Source of the DNA: JAZKIX01 sp040384645
Lineage (GTDB): Bacteria; Pseudomonadota; Gammaproteobacteria; Burkholderiales; Burkholderiaceae_D
Direction: 5' to 3'
DNA length: 33,314 nt
NCBI GenBank assembly: GCA_040384645.1
Contig: JAZKIX010000082.1
Span: 1-33,314 of the forward strand
The position numbers and the translations under genes were made by a program. Numbering within the stretch: position 1 is the first letter of the stretch; every line of letters starts with the position of its first letter. Under the pieces are notes generated by a model. It saw only the letters and a program-made list of their open reading frames with translations. It was not told the origin of the DNA and ran no database searches. Positions 8,653 to 17,755 of this stretch are shown one piece after another.

Positions 8653-11413
8653 CGCCGCTTCCCTCGTGATTGATGTTGCTTGCGCCAAAAGCATGATGCA
8701 GCAAGGCTGCATGCACACAGTCGATTTGCTCCATCGATTGCAATTTGACTTGGATTCCGTTATCCCGCAGCGGACTGGGCCGGTTCGATAGCGCAGGGAA
8801 TTTTTCCAGGAAGCGCCGGTTATAGCTTTGCCATTGGCTGTTATAACGGCCAGTGGAAAAATGGATCAGCAATAAATCCATCGGAATCACCAAACGATAC
8901 CCTGCCAGATGGGCGCGGAAGGAAAAATCGATGTCGTACAAATGAAAGCCGTCGAATCTGTCGGCATCGAAACGCAGCGCTTCCCACACTGTCCTGCGCA
9001 CCGCGATAAACACGCCATCGACCGCTTGAATATTGTGGATGACCGCTTGTTGCAAACCGGTTGCAAAATATAGCAAGCCATCGCTGTTGACCGGGCGATG
9101 AATGATTTGTCCATGCAAATACGGTGGCCCGGCGTGACGCCAATCGCCAGAAACAAGCTTCGACGTTCCAGCTACACCGATCAAATCGGCACCGCGCAAA
9201 TGATGCAATAAGCGCTCGCCAAAGTCGGTATGCACGATTTCGATATCGTCATGGCAAAAAATTAATATCTCGCCCTTGGCTTGCGCTGCGCCACGGTTAT
9301 AGCCTTCGCATAGCGAGGTGGCATCGTGGATGCCGATCACTTCCACTGCATGCAGTGGAAACTGATCGATCAATTGCTGCCGGATTTTGGCGAAATAGGC
9401 TGGCTTGATGCTACAGATAATGGCTGAAATGCGTTGGACTGAGTTTGCCTCAACCGCCGTCGGAATCGGCACTGCCCACGCCGCTTTTACTTCCGGATGC
9501 GTGCGTGACCAAGGCAGGCTGGCGCGCACCGTTTCTTGTTTCGCCAGCGACCAATGCGGCCGGATTTTGAGAATGGCGCTCAGGGTTTGCAGTGCTTGTG
9601 CTGGGTCGCCGGCATTGATGGCTTGCCGCGCATTCTGCAGAGCTTGATCGGTGCCGGGCAAGAGAGTCGGATCGCCGTCGGCAGCCAGATCTGCGTTACA
9701 CCAGTCGCGCCAAGCCTGGCGGTACAGGTCTTGCAAATCATCGACAAATTTACCGGTGTCGAGCGGCGTCGATGCTTGCAGGCGCGCCCGCAAGTTGCTG
9801 CGCAAGCTAGCCAGTTTGGGTAAGTCGGATGCCATTTTTTGCGCCCGGTCGACAAAATCCTGTGCGCTGTTAGCGATCCAGTCTTGTAGCCCGAGTGCCG
9901 TCAAGAGGCTGGCACTAGAGCGTGAACACGATGTCGATCCCGGCAAGGTCAAGACCGGCACACCTTGCCACAGCGCATCGAGCGTGGTGGTGGCGCCGGA
10001 AAATGGCATTGGGTCGAGTGCGATATCGACCTTGGCAAACGACTGCCGATATTCAAGCAATGGCATACGCGGCCAGAAATCGACACGCGCCGCATCGCAG
10101 GCCAGCCCAGCCAAGATCCTTTCACGCGCCAAGCCTTCTGGAATACCCGCAATACATAGACGGGCGCCAGGCATGGCTTGCAGCAATTGGTGCCACAGCG
10201 CCAGCGTTGCATCGCTCAATTTTTGCGCATGGTTGAAGGAACCGAAGGTGATCGTCCCGGCTGCGCTCGCAGGCAAGGGTGCGACGTCGGGCGACATCGC
10301 ATCAGGACGCCAGCACCACTGAGTTTGCCCTGCCGGAAAGCGCAATAATTTTTCACTGTGAAATACTTCGCTCCCTTTCGGATCGGCTACGTAGTCGCTA
10401 ATGCGGTAATCCATCGCCGCCAAACCGGTGGTGCAAAGATAATCGAGCCAGCTCATTTGCACCGGCGCGGGACGCTGCGCAAAGACGCCGAGCCGGTTAT
10501 GGCCGGTATGGCCAGCAATGTCGATCAGGATATCGATGCCGTCGTCATGCACCTGTTTCGCCACTTCTTGGTCGGAGCGGCCGCGCATCAGGCGGCTGTG
10601 AGCGCTGACGCCGAGCGCAGCCAGTTTTTCTGGTGTTTGCGGATGATTGAAATAGCAAAACACCTCGAACTGGCTGCGGTCATGGGCGGCAATTACCGGG
10701 TCGAGAAAGGCAGGCACTGCCGTATGGCAATCGGGCGAAACATAGCCTATTTTTAAGCGACGGTCCGGTGCAGGTAAATTGGCCAGCAAGGGCGCATTGG
10801 ACGCAACCGCTTCAAACCAGCCAGCCCATTCACGATGTAAAGCCAACAATTGTACCGGCCCGATACTGGGATCGACCTTGGCCGCCGACAGGGTATTGCT
10901 GAAGGCTTGCTGCATCATCGGATGTAGGTGCAGTGCTTGCTGGTAGCACTCTTGCGCATAGGGCAGGCGGCCTTGATCCTTGACCATATTGCCGAGGTTG
11001 TTGAACAGTTCGGCCGAGGCGCCTGGTGCTTCCTTGGCTAATTCCAGCGCCGCGACTGCCTCATCCAGACGGCCCAAGACATGCAGCGCGGTCGCCATAT
11101 TGATCAGCGCGCTAGGCAGGGTAGCCGATAGGTCGAGAGCACGTTGGAACGAAGCCACCGCCTCTGCATGTCGTTGCAAGGCGGCCAGCGTATTGCCGCG
11201 GTTGACCCAGACTGCCGCAAGTTGCGGGTCGCTGGCCAGCGCCTGATCGAAGATCGCCAACGCCGGTTGAAACTGCCCAACCCGATGTGCGACGATGGCT
11301 AGCCCATGCAGCGCATGGGTCGACGTTGGCTGATGTTGCAATACGGCCCGGAACTGCGCTTCCGCTTCTTGCAGTTTGCCGGCCTGGAGCAGGGCGAATC
11401 CTTGGTTAATCAT
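8636..11413 (-). CDS. TPR - OGT/SPINDLY-type (GT41) - GT2 glycosyltransferase fusion
   Basis: The 925-residue protein has three parts. Residues 1 to about 180 are TPR units. About 219-575 match the O-GlcNAc-transferase (GT41) catalytic region: KIGYVSPD, then HTGHNRLGVFAQRPAPVQ, SFNHAQKLS with the lysine at the UDP-contact position, and DPMPFSGATTTLDALWQGVP. About 660-885 are a GT2-like domain with EGYNRGAAQAKGEILIFCHDD, where the HDD is the likely metal/nucleotide motif. GT41 enzymes glycosylate Ser/Thr (or Asn, as in HMW1C-like members) of proteins in the cytoplasm. The added GT2 domain could extend the sugar; this is inference. The ATG at 11413 was chosen over a TTG at 11446, although neither has a good ribosome-binding site. 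The gene overlaps the zinc-ribbon gene by 17 bases. Confidence 0.88.
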   Translation of the reverse strand: MINQGFALLQAGKLQEAEAQFRAVLQHQPTSTHALHGLAIVAHRVGQFQPALAIFDQALASDPQLAAVWVNRGNTLAALQRHAEAVASFQRALDLSATLPSALINMATALHVLGRLDEAVAALELAKEAPGASAELFNNLGNMVKDQGRLPYAQECYQQALHLHPMMQQAFSNTLSAAKVDPSIGPVQLLALHREWAGWFEAVASNAPLLANLPAPDRRLKIGYVSPDCHTAVPAFLDPVIAAHDRSQFEVFCYFNHPQTPEKLAALGVSAHSRLMRGRSDQEVAKQVHDDGIDILIDIAGHTGHNRLGVFAQRPAPVQMSWLDYLCTTGLAAMDYRISDYVADPKGSEVFHSEKLLRFPAGQTQWCWRPDAMSPDVAPLPASAAGTITFGSFNHAQKLSDATLALWHQLLQAMPGARLCIAGIPEGLARERILAGLACDAARVDFWPRMPLLEYRQSFAKVDIALDPMPFSGATTTLDALWQGVPVLTLPGSTSCSRSSASLLTALGLQDWIANSAQDFVDRAQKMASDLPKLASLRSNLRARLQASTPLDTGKFVDDLQDLYRQAWRDWCNADLAADGDPTLLPGTDQALQNARQAINAGDPAQALQTLSAILKIRPHWSLAKQETVRASLPWSRTHPEVKAAWAVPIPTAVEANSVQRISAIICSIKPAYFAKIRQQLIDQFPLHAVEVIGIHDATSLCEGYNRGAAQAKGEILIFCHDDIEIVHTDFGERLLHHLRGADLIGVAGTSKLVSGDWRHAGPPYLHGQIIHRPVNSDGLLYFATGLQQAVIHNIQAVDGVFIAVRRTVWEALRFDADRFDGFHLYDIDFSFRAHLAGYRLVIPMDLLLIHFSTGRYNSQWQSYNRRFLEKFPALSNRPSPLRDNGIQVKLQSMEQIDCVHAALLHHAFGASNINHEGSGDEKLS

Positions 11414-11605
11414 TGAACAGGGTTTTTTAATTGGGGCGAAAGGCAAAGACTTCAGTGGGAATCATGAGAGCCGGAGCAGTATAACGAGCGCGATTGCCTG
11501 CGTCTATTTCGGCCGACTTTCTGGGCGTCAAGCTTGCCAGCGTAAAATGGAGTCCTTTGTTTTTACAATATTTTTTCCTTGGAACACATTTTTAGCGCCA
11601 AAGCC

Positions 11606-12667
11606 ATGCCTGAAATAGCCTCAGAAGAATTGCCTCCCAATCACAGCGCCGTAAGCACTGCAGCATTGATCAATACTGCCGCCGCGCATTTGCATGATGT
11701 CTTGTCGATTGCGATGGAGCATTCCAGCGAGCACAGCGCAATTGTCGTGTTCGATACCCGCTCCGAGCTGTCGCGCATATTGACTGCCGCGTACCGGAAT
11801 TGTCTGCCCGATGCGCAATTCATCGATTTCGATGCGGTAGCGCCGGACGATGTGCTGGCTGCGCTGGCGCCGCTGGCACCGCGCGATCTGGTGATTTTGA
11901 TTCAATCGACTAACTTCCGGCTTGAGGCTTTCCGCATTCGGGTCGAGCTGTTCAAGCGTACGCTAAAAGTGATCGAACATCCGCACCTGTCGCGCATGAC
12001 CGATGCCCAGGCGCAATATTATGTCGAAGCACTGGCTTATGACCCAGCCTATTACCGTGGCGTTGGCAATGCACTCAAGGCGCGGATCGACCGCGCTACT
12101 TGCGGCGTGGTCGAGAGCGGCGGCGAGCGGCTGGTGTTTGCCTCGCCGTTTGAATCGGCCAAACTCAATATCGGCGATTACACTGGCATGACAAATATCG
12201 GCGGCCAGTTTCCCATCGGCGAAGTATTTACCGAAGCGCAGGACCTGGAAGCGGTCAATGGCCGGGTCAGGATTTTTGTCTTTGGCGACACCAGTTTCCA
12301 GGTCAATCAGCCCGCGCAAGCAATCACCCTGGTGATCGTCAAGGGCAGGGTGGTCGATGCCATCGATAGCACGCCGGAATTCGATCAGGTATTGGCCAAT
12401 ATCCGCGCCGACGAAGGCGAAGTCTGGCTGCGCGAACTCGGCTTTGGCATGAACCGTGCATTCTCGAAAGAACGCACCGTCTGCGATATCGGCACCTATG
12501 AACGCATGTGCGGCATCCACCTGTCGCTCGGCGCCAAACACGGGGTCTATAGCAAGCCAATGATCCGGCGTGCCGATGCGCGGCATCATGTGGATGTATT
12601 TGCAGTAACGGAAGCGGTTTTGCTGGACGATGACGTGGTCTACCGCGACGGCGCCTGGCAGGTTTGA
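11606..12667 (+). CDS. M29-type aminopeptidase / NicX-like metalloenzyme
   Basis: The 353-residue protein resembles the aminopeptidase T (M29) superfamily, which also includes the ring-cleaving 2,5-dihydroxypyridine dioxygenase NicX. Likely metal ligands are kept in family order: Glu in GGQFPIGEVFTE, Glu in LRELGFGMN, His in CGIHLSLGAKHG, and His/Asp in RHHVDVFAV. The N-terminal part is an alpha/beta domain (SAIVVFDTRSELSRILTAAY). Substrate cannot be told from sequence, so peptidase and dioxygenase both remain possible. A TTG at 11579 could extend it by 9 residues; the ATG was preferred, but neither has a strong ribosome-binding site. It is followed after 44 nt by the small acidic gene and probably forms an operon with it and the phosphoribosyltransferase. 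Confidence 0.75.
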   Translation: MPEIASEELPPNHSAVSTAALINTAAAHLHDVLSIAMEHSSEHSAIVVFDTRSELSRILTAAYRNCLPDAQFIDFDAVAPDDVLAALAPLAPRDLVILIQSTNFRLEAFRIRVELFKRTLKVIEHPHLSRMTDAQAQYYVEALAYDPAYYRGVGNALKARIDRATCGVVESGGERLVFASPFESAKLNIGDYTGMTNIGGQFPIGEVFTEAQDLEAVNGRVRIFVFGDTSFQVNQPAQAITLVIVKGRVVDAIDSTPEFDQVLANIRADEGEVWLRELGFGMNRAFSKERTVCDIGTYERMCGIHLSLGAKHGVYSKPMIRRADARHHVDVFAVTEAVLLDDDVVYRDGAWQV

Positions 12668-12711
12668 AGATCAATGAATATCAATGAATTTTAATTAAAG
12701 AGGAGATGAAC

Positions 12712-12909
12712 ATGGCTAAGAAAGAAGAGCTGGATGCAGAAACCATGGCCTTGATCCAATGGTGCATCGAAGTCGAAGGTTTCCTGGTCGCAGGCGGTGC
12801 CACGATCGCGCAGGCGCAAGAACATATCGAGGATGAAGTGGAATGGTTTACCGACCAGTTCTATGATGGCTTGACGCCGGAAGAGGCGGCGAAAGCGGCA
12901 TTGGCTTAA
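12712..12909 (+). CDS. Small acidic protein of unknown function (65 aa)
   Basis: The start is fixed by an excellent AGAGGAG, six nt before ATG 12712; the ATG at 12706 directly abuts the ribosome-binding site and is disfavoured. The protein is strongly acidic and predicted helical (QAQEHIEDEVEWFTDQFYDGLTPEEAAKAAL) with one Cys and no signal peptide or membrane segment. Its end resembles a helical hairpin. I do not recognise a family. Its position, 44 nt after the M29-like gene and 35 nt before the phosphoribosyltransferase gene, suggests one transcript and a possible partner role. Confidence 0.7.
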   Translation: MAKKEELDAETMALIQWCIEVEGFLVAGGATIAQAQEHIEDEVEWFTDQFYDGLTPEEAAKAALA

Positions 12910-12944
12910 GTTGAATCTATCTTGCCAGTGCAGGAAGTTTACAG

Positions 12945-13706
12945 ATGAAGCCAATTCAACCGCAAATTGCGATATCGGTGCGCAAGATCGGATTTCCGGA
13001 GACGATCATTGAGCCATTTTTCTTGTTTAGAAAAGATATTGAGCTAAAGGCGCATCCTGCATATGCGCTAGCCAAATCCGGTGACGCTGATGCAGCGATT
13101 GCGCTGGTCGGGGATTTGGCTTGGGATTTTGTTTCACGTGTTTCGGCAATGTGTCCGCCGGACACGATTTTTGTTGCGCCTCATGCGCGCGAAGCAACAG
13201 GAGATAATGCGATTCCCCAAGTACTCGCCTCAGCGTGTGCAGTTCTCGCTCACGGTGAAGTCGATGTCGATATAGTGCAGGTGACGCGCGTGTTTCATAC
13301 TGGGGCAGACCCGATGGAGCGCATGAGTCTTCGGCCGGAATTTGAAGGCGACGTCAGCCTTGGCCGGCAATATGCTTTGGTAGATGACGTCACAACGATG
13401 GGTGGCACGTTGGCTGAACTTGCCAACTATATCCAATGTGCAGGAGGGATCGTGGTTGCGGCGATTGTGCTGGTGAATGCCGGCCGGACCGGGAAATTTC
13501 ATCCTTCCCGTAAAGTCATACGTGATTTGGAAATGAGGTACGAAAATGAAATTACAGAAATCTTCGGCATTGCCATCAACTGCCTCACAGCAGACGAAGC
13601 CAATTACCTCATCGGCTTCAGATCGACTGACGAAATCCGAAATCGTCTCGCTAAGGCAAGGCAAGAAACAGATATCCGATTACGCTCGAAAGGTATTTTT
13701 CGCTAA
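12945..13706 (+). CDS. Phosphoribosyltransferase-domain protein
   Basis: The 253-residue cytoplasmic protein carries the PRPP-binding signature of type I phosphoribosyltransferases, ALVDDVTTMGGTLAEL at about residues 144-159, with the two adjacent Asp and the T-x-GGT loop. Residues before it (DTIFVAPHAREATGDNAIP) fit the core fold. The C-terminal about 60 residues (EITEIFGIAINCLTADEANY, then a basic RNRLAKARQE segment) are extra and unassigned. The accepted base or substrate is not identifiable. AGGAAG lies seven nt before the ATG. Codon use looks less GC-biased than the flanking genes (ATA and AGA occur), which may point to later acquisition; this is an impression, not a computed value. Confidence 0.72.
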   Translation: MKPIQPQIAISVRKIGFPETIIEPFFLFRKDIELKAHPAYALAKSGDADAAIALVGDLAWDFVSRVSAMCPPDTIFVAPHAREATGDNAIPQVLASACAVLAHGEVDVDIVQVTRVFHTGADPMERMSLRPEFEGDVSLGRQYALVDDVTTMGGTLAELANYIQCAGGIVVAAIVLVNAGRTGKFHPSRKVIRDLEMRYENEITEIFGIAINCLTADEANYLIGFRSTDEIRNRLAKARQETDIRLRSKGIFR

Positions 13707-13734
13707 GGTCGGCAAGGCGCAGTAAGCCTATCAA

Positions 13735-13758
13735 TAGCTTCTTGAAAGCAAGAAGCTA
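13735..13758. terminator. Stem-loop after the phosphoribosyltransferase gene
   Basis: A perfect 10-bp stem (TAGCTTCTTG and its complement) closes a 4-nt AAAG loop, 28 nt after the stop codon and about 50 nt from the end of the convergent CAP gene. No good T-run follows on either strand, so it may be a weak or Rho-assisted terminator or an mRNA 3' stabiliser. Confidence 0.5.
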
Positions 13759-13807
13759 CATCCTTGAATTAATCGTCCATCCGATATCACTTGTTTTTTT
13801 GCTTGGC

Positions 13808-14899
13808 TTAATTAAGCAACAAAAAATTGACCGGTACATTGGACGATTTTTTCTTTTCTGGCGGGGGTGTCTTGCTCGGATCAATCACCGTGACGCTATA
13901 ACTGAATGTGGCAGGCACATTGTTGCCCGATACGCCGCTAATGGCGACGTTATAAGTCACATCGGTGGCTGGCGGCGCGGTCACGACGCCAGCCGGTTTG
14001 AATACAATCGTATTGTCGCCATAGCCATTTACCAATGCTTCCTTGGTCACCGCCAGTGTGCTGCCACCAACTGCCGTCACCGTCACCGACGCCGCAGAAA
14101 AATTGGCGCCCGGGAAGCTGAATGACCAGCGGTTGGAACTTAGCGGCAAGACTTGATAAGGCACAAAACCACGCGGCGGCCAAGCGGTGCCATTCGGGGT
14201 TGCGGGACGTGAGCCAAATGGCCCCAGTGACCACAGCGCATTTGTTCTGGGGCCACCGACATTCGATGGCACCGAGCCGGAACCCATCGCTGTTTGCGGC
14301 GGGAATAGTATCCAACGCCGATGCCCTACCGCCGCATTGCCACCCCCGCCTGGATCGTCTACATACATTTTGATCGCTGCTGGCCCGGCAGCGCCTAAGG
14401 CGATATTAGAGTGCCCGGCAGAATCATTGGCGCCGGCGGTATAACACGGCCAGGACGACGGCGGTTCGTGGGTGATATCGTTATTGCGGCTATACATGAC
14501 GGCGCCAGCTTGATTTTTTGCGCTATGGGTCGCGCTGAAAGTGACATTGCCCGGCAGTGCCGCCAGTGTGCGGTAGTAATTGATCATACCCAGCGTGGCA
14601 TTTTGGTACGCAGCCGATATGGTGCCTGGCACGCAATTGGCGACATTGCCGGTCCATTGCATTTGTGTATCGTTAAAATTGTTGTACACCGCAAATTTGG
14701 CGTAATAGTCGGCCACTACTTGGGCGCGGCTGGCAGTGACCACGGCTGCCTTGGCGTTGAATCCTTCGCTTGCTTGTGAAGTTTCTTGTTGTACATGCAG
14801 GATAGGTGGCGGTGCCAGAAGGGCGTCTACTTGCTGCATTGCGCTTGCATCGGCGATGCTGATCAGGCTGCTCAGGCTAAATATCAAGCTGCGTTTCAT
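13808..14899 (-). CDS. Secreted CAP (SCP/PR-1-like) domain protein
   Basis: The 363-residue protein starts with a signal peptide (MKRSLIFSLSSLISIADASA) and has GAGGAGA six nt before the ATG. Residues about 100-210 carry CAP features: INYYRTLAALPGNVTF, NQAGAVMYSRNNDITHEPPS with a conserved His-Glu pair, GHSNIALG, and VGHRRWILFP, where the second His lies. CAP proteins are extracellular and have sterol, peptidase or cell-wall roles that differ between members. A beta-sandwich-like region (SVTVTAVGGSTLAVTKEAL and onward) follows. The C-terminus ends in a charged linker (PPPEKKKSSN) and a short hydrophobic tail ending NFLLLN, shared with the RCC1 protein at 31189. No lipobox is seen, so export across the inner membrane by Sec is likely and the final location is unknown. 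Confidence 0.82.
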   Translation of the reverse strand: MKRSLIFSLSSLISIADASAMQQVDALLAPPPILHVQQETSQASEGFNAKAAVVTASRAQVVADYYAKFAVYNNFNDTQMQWTGNVANCVPGTISAAYQNATLGMINYYRTLAALPGNVTFSATHSAKNQAGAVMYSRNNDITHEPPSSWPCYTAGANDSAGHSNIALGAAGPAAIKMYVDDPGGGGNAAVGHRRWILFPPQTAMGSGSVPSNVGGPRTNALWSLGPFGSRPATPNGTAWPPRGFVPYQVLPLSSNRWSFSFPGANFSAASVTVTAVGGSTLAVTKEALVNGYGDNTIVFKPAGVVTAPPATDVTYNVAISGVSGNNVPATFSYSVTVIDPSKTPPPEKKKSSNVPVNFLLLN

Positions 14900-15050
14900 C
14901 GCATCTCTCCTCTTTACACTCGGGGCGGAAATGGTAGCAGAAACTGTTTCCCATGAGGAAAAATGCGATCGGGTGCCAGCATATTGGCGCTACCCGGAAT
15001 CAAGCGGCTGAGGTACAGTCTCAGCCAGATTGGTAATAAGTGAAACCTCC

Positions 15051-15920
15051 ATGACAGATACCAAAACCATGCAAGCGGTGGACGATGCCAAACAGCCTGA
15101 GCAGACGATGCTCGCCGCCGACGCCGAGGCAATTCGGCAAATCAGCCTGATTTCATTGGCTGCTGCGGCTGTAATGTGGTTCAAAACCTGGTGGGACATT
15201 ACCCTCTTTGGCGCCTTGGCCGCAGTGGTTGCCTTGTCGCCCTCGACCTATGGCCGCCAAAACCGCGAACAGATTGCACGCAATATTTATTCCAGTACGT
15301 GGCAAGTGATGCCGTGGTTCACGATTCTATCGGCGCTTATCAGCCTGGTCCTGATCCGTATCGTGGTGGTCACCGCCCAAAGTTACGGTTTGTCTCAGTT
15401 CGCGCTGGAGATGGTGGTGCGGGTCTTGGTGCTGGAACTGATTCCGCTTAGCGCCGCGTTATTCGTGATCTGGCGCTTGAATATACTGAGTCAATCCGAA
15501 TGGTCTGGTGAGCGTCCGCTTGGCCATTCGAATGTATTGCATGACGCCAATATCGCCGTCACACTCATTGCCCATGTGCCGCGTATGATCGCCTCCGGCT
15601 TTGCTGTCACTGCCTTGGCAGCGGTGAGCAGTGCGGTGGCTTTGTGTCTGGCTTATTTCATCGTGTACGGCCTGTCACCCTGGGGTTTTGGCGCTTACAC
15701 TCGCATGGTGGGACATGTATTCGACCCGGTGGTGTCGCTGGTTTTTATCTTGAAAACGCTGTTTTTCAGCCTGTCGGTGGCGATTATCCCGGCTGCCTCG
15801 GGCTTGCTGATCCCGGCCAAGACACGCACCCAGATGGCGCTGATGAATTCGGGCACCGTGCGTTTGTTCTTGGTCTTGTTATTGATCGAGGCTGTATCGC
15901 TGGCAGTGAAGTCATTTTGA
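15051..15920 (+). CDS. MlaE-like ABC transporter permease (diverged)
   Basis: The 289-residue protein has about five to six hydrophobic segments after a hydrophilic N-terminus. The last about 90 residues show the MlaE pattern: VFDPVVSLVFILKTLFFSLSV, then AIIPAASG, a polar stretch, and a final helix (MNSGTVRLFLVLLLIEAVSL). MlaE-type permeases form the inner-membrane core of lipid transporters with an MCE protein and an ATPase. The MCE gene follows after 77 nt, which supports the call. The ATG at 15051 was chosen over a TTG at 15030; neither has a clear ribosome-binding site, and an ATG at 15069 is also possible. The gene is divergent from the CAP gene. Confidence 0.75.
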   Translation: MTDTKTMQAVDDAKQPEQTMLAADAEAIRQISLISLAAAAVMWFKTWWDITLFGALAAVVALSPSTYGRQNREQIARNIYSSTWQVMPWFTILSALISLVLIRIVVVTAQSYGLSQFALEMVVRVLVLELIPLSAALFVIWRLNILSQSEWSGERPLGHSNVLHDANIAVTLIAHVPRMIASGFAVTALAAVSSAVALCLAYFIVYGLSPWGFGAYTRMVGHVFDPVVSLVFILKTLFFSLSVAIIPAASGLLIPAKTRTQMALMNSGTVRLFLVLLLIEAVSLAVKSF

Positions 15921-15997
15921 TGCACCTTGAAACTGTCGCCCTTCCCAATGCAATTTTTGCCCACTTTTAAACGAATTGTTTTTAAACTAAAGCCCAC

Positions 15998-16981
15998 ATG
16001 CCAGATCAACTCCCTGACACACCGCGCGCGACCATCACCAATATCGAAGTGAAAGCCGTTTTGCTACTGGTCTTGATGGTTTTATTGCTCTGCGGCTCGG
16101 TCGCCTATGTCATGTATGCACGTGGCGTGTTCGAGCGCACCCAGCAATTGGTGCTGATGTCGGACGATTCCGAAGGCGTCATTGTTGGCATGGACCTGAC
16201 CTTTTCCGGATTTGCCATCGGGCGCGTGCGGCGCATCGAATTGGCCGACGATGGCAAGGTCAGGATCGTGATCGATCTAGCCAGCAAGGATGCCAAATGG
16301 GTCCGCACTTCCAGCATTTTTACGATGGAGCGCGGCTTGGTGGGCGATACCAAGTTGAAAGTTTTTTCTGGTATCCTGAGCGATCCGCCGCTGCCGCCCA
16401 ATTCCGTGCGCAGCGTGCTGCGTGGCGATATCGCGGCCGAAATCCCTAAGCTGGTTGGCACCGTACAAGCTTTAGTAGAAAATTTAGCCAATATGACCCG
16501 CGCCGATTCCAGTCTGAATACTGCGCTGGCCGATGTGCAAGGCATGACCAAAAACCTGCAAGGCCGTTACGGCGCGATGGGTGCGGTGCTGGGCGGCGAT
16601 GAGAATGCCAAACAAGTGATCCAGCTGCTCGACCGCATCAACACAATTTTGCGTAAGGCCGACCAGCGCGTATTCGGTGCCAAGGGTGTCATGGATGATG
16701 CACAAGAAGTCTTGGGCGGTGCCAAAGGCGTGATGCGCGGCGCCGAAGGCACGATCGAACAACTCAACGGCATTCTGGCCGAAGCGCGTACCAGCTTGCA
16801 AAAAGTCGATGCCGTGCTGGTCGATGCGCAAGCCATTGCCGGCAATGCGCGGGTCGCCACCGCCGACTTGGGCGCACTGCGTTCGCAAGTGGAGCAAAGC
16901 CTGCGCAAGGTCGAAGACCTGGTCAATGAAATCAACCGCAAATGGCCGCTGGCCCGCGACAGGGAATTGAAATTGCCATGA
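15998..16981 (+). CDS. MCE/MlaD-family lipid-transport protein
   Basis: The 327-residue protein has one N-terminal transmembrane helix (about 20-42) and a periplasmic MCE domain at about 47-125 (LMSDDSEGVIVGMDLTFSGF, IGRVRRIELADDGKVRIVID, then ERGLVGDTKLKV). MCE domains form hexameric rings that carry phospholipids or other hydrophobic compounds across the periplasm. Residues about 150-320 are a long helical, coiled-coil-like tail with repeated NLxxx, GAKGVM and GAEGTIEQ motifs, longer than in E. coli MlaD (183 residues) and reminiscent of needle-forming MCE proteins. It lies between the permease and the lipoprotein gene, overlapping the latter by four bases (ATGA). Confidence 0.9.
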   Translation: MPDQLPDTPRATITNIEVKAVLLLVLMVLLLCGSVAYVMYARGVFERTQQLVLMSDDSEGVIVGMDLTFSGFAIGRVRRIELADDGKVRIVIDLASKDAKWVRTSSIFTMERGLVGDTKLKVFSGILSDPPLPPNSVRSVLRGDIAAEIPKLVGTVQALVENLANMTRADSSLNTALADVQGMTKNLQGRYGAMGAVLGGDENAKQVIQLLDRINTILRKADQRVFGAKGVMDDAQEVLGGAKGVMRGAEGTIEQLNGILAEARTSLQKVDAVLVDAQAIAGNARVATADLGALRSQVEQSLRKVEDLVNEINRKWPLARDRELKLP

Positions 16982-17631
16982 GAAATTTGATTATTGCGTT
17001 GGCCTTTGGCAGCCTGGGCGCTTGCTCTTCCGGCCCCGTCATCCCGGACTGGAAAATGAACGCCCACGGTGCTATTGAATCGTCGGTCGCGGCCCATTTA
17101 CTGGGTAACGCCACGCTGGCCGACGCCGAATTTGCCCGCGCCAAAAACGAAGTCGCCGGCACCGGCCGACCCGACCTGCTGGCACGCGTGATCCTGATTC
17201 ACTGCGCCGCGCAAGTGGCCAGTCTTGAGTTGGACGCCTGCGCCGATTTTGGAGCGCTGGCGGTGGACGCCACAGCGGCCGACCGTGCTTATGCCCAATT
17301 TCTGGCCGGACGCTGGGATGGACTCGATCCAGCACTATTGCCGGAACAGTATCGCGCCGTGTTTTCAAGTAAAGAACCGGTTGCAGCGCTGGCCGGCATG
17401 GCCGATCCGCTATCGCGCTTGATCGCCAGCGCCGCTTTATTCCAGCGCCAGCAGCTGCCGCCGGCCGGCGTTGCCGCCGCGGTGGCTAGCGCCTCCGATC
17501 AAGGCTGGCGCCGACCTCTGCTGGCGTGGCTTGGGGTGCAGGCGCAGTTGGCAACAGCGAAGGGCGATACCGTTGAAGCGGGACGGGTGCAGCGGCGGAT
17601 TGACTTGGTGGGCGGTGTCGGTCTGAAATAG
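16978..17631 (+). CDS. Lipoprotein of the MCE operon
   Basis: The 217-residue protein has a short lipoprotein signal with lipobox LGAC (MRNLIIALAFGSLGAC), so it should be lipid-anchored in the envelope. The start codon overlaps the stop of the MCE gene (ATGA), showing translational coupling. The body is alanine-rich and helical (HLLGNATLADAEFARAKNEV, and AALFQRQQLPPAGVAAAVAS) and may be TPR-like, but no family was recognised. By analogy with ABC-linked MCE systems it may be the outer-membrane partner; this is inference from context. Confidence 0.8.
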   Translation: MRNLIIALAFGSLGACSSGPVIPDWKMNAHGAIESSVAAHLLGNATLADAEFARAKNEVAGTGRPDLLARVILIHCAAQVASLELDACADFGALAVDATAADRAYAQFLAGRWDGLDPALLPEQYRAVFSSKEPVAALAGMADPLSRLIASAALFQRQQLPPAGVAAAVASASDQGWRRPLLAWLGVQAQLATAKGDTVEAGRVQRRIDLVGGVGLK

Positions 17632-17755
17632 GTGCAGCTGCGTCCGGAAGTATTTAGCGCAAACAATTAAATTAAATGATTCATGATGCACCTTGATTTT
17701 GCTGTGGCGAGGATTGTCGTATCCAGCAATTGCGAATCTAATATCACATGAAAAT

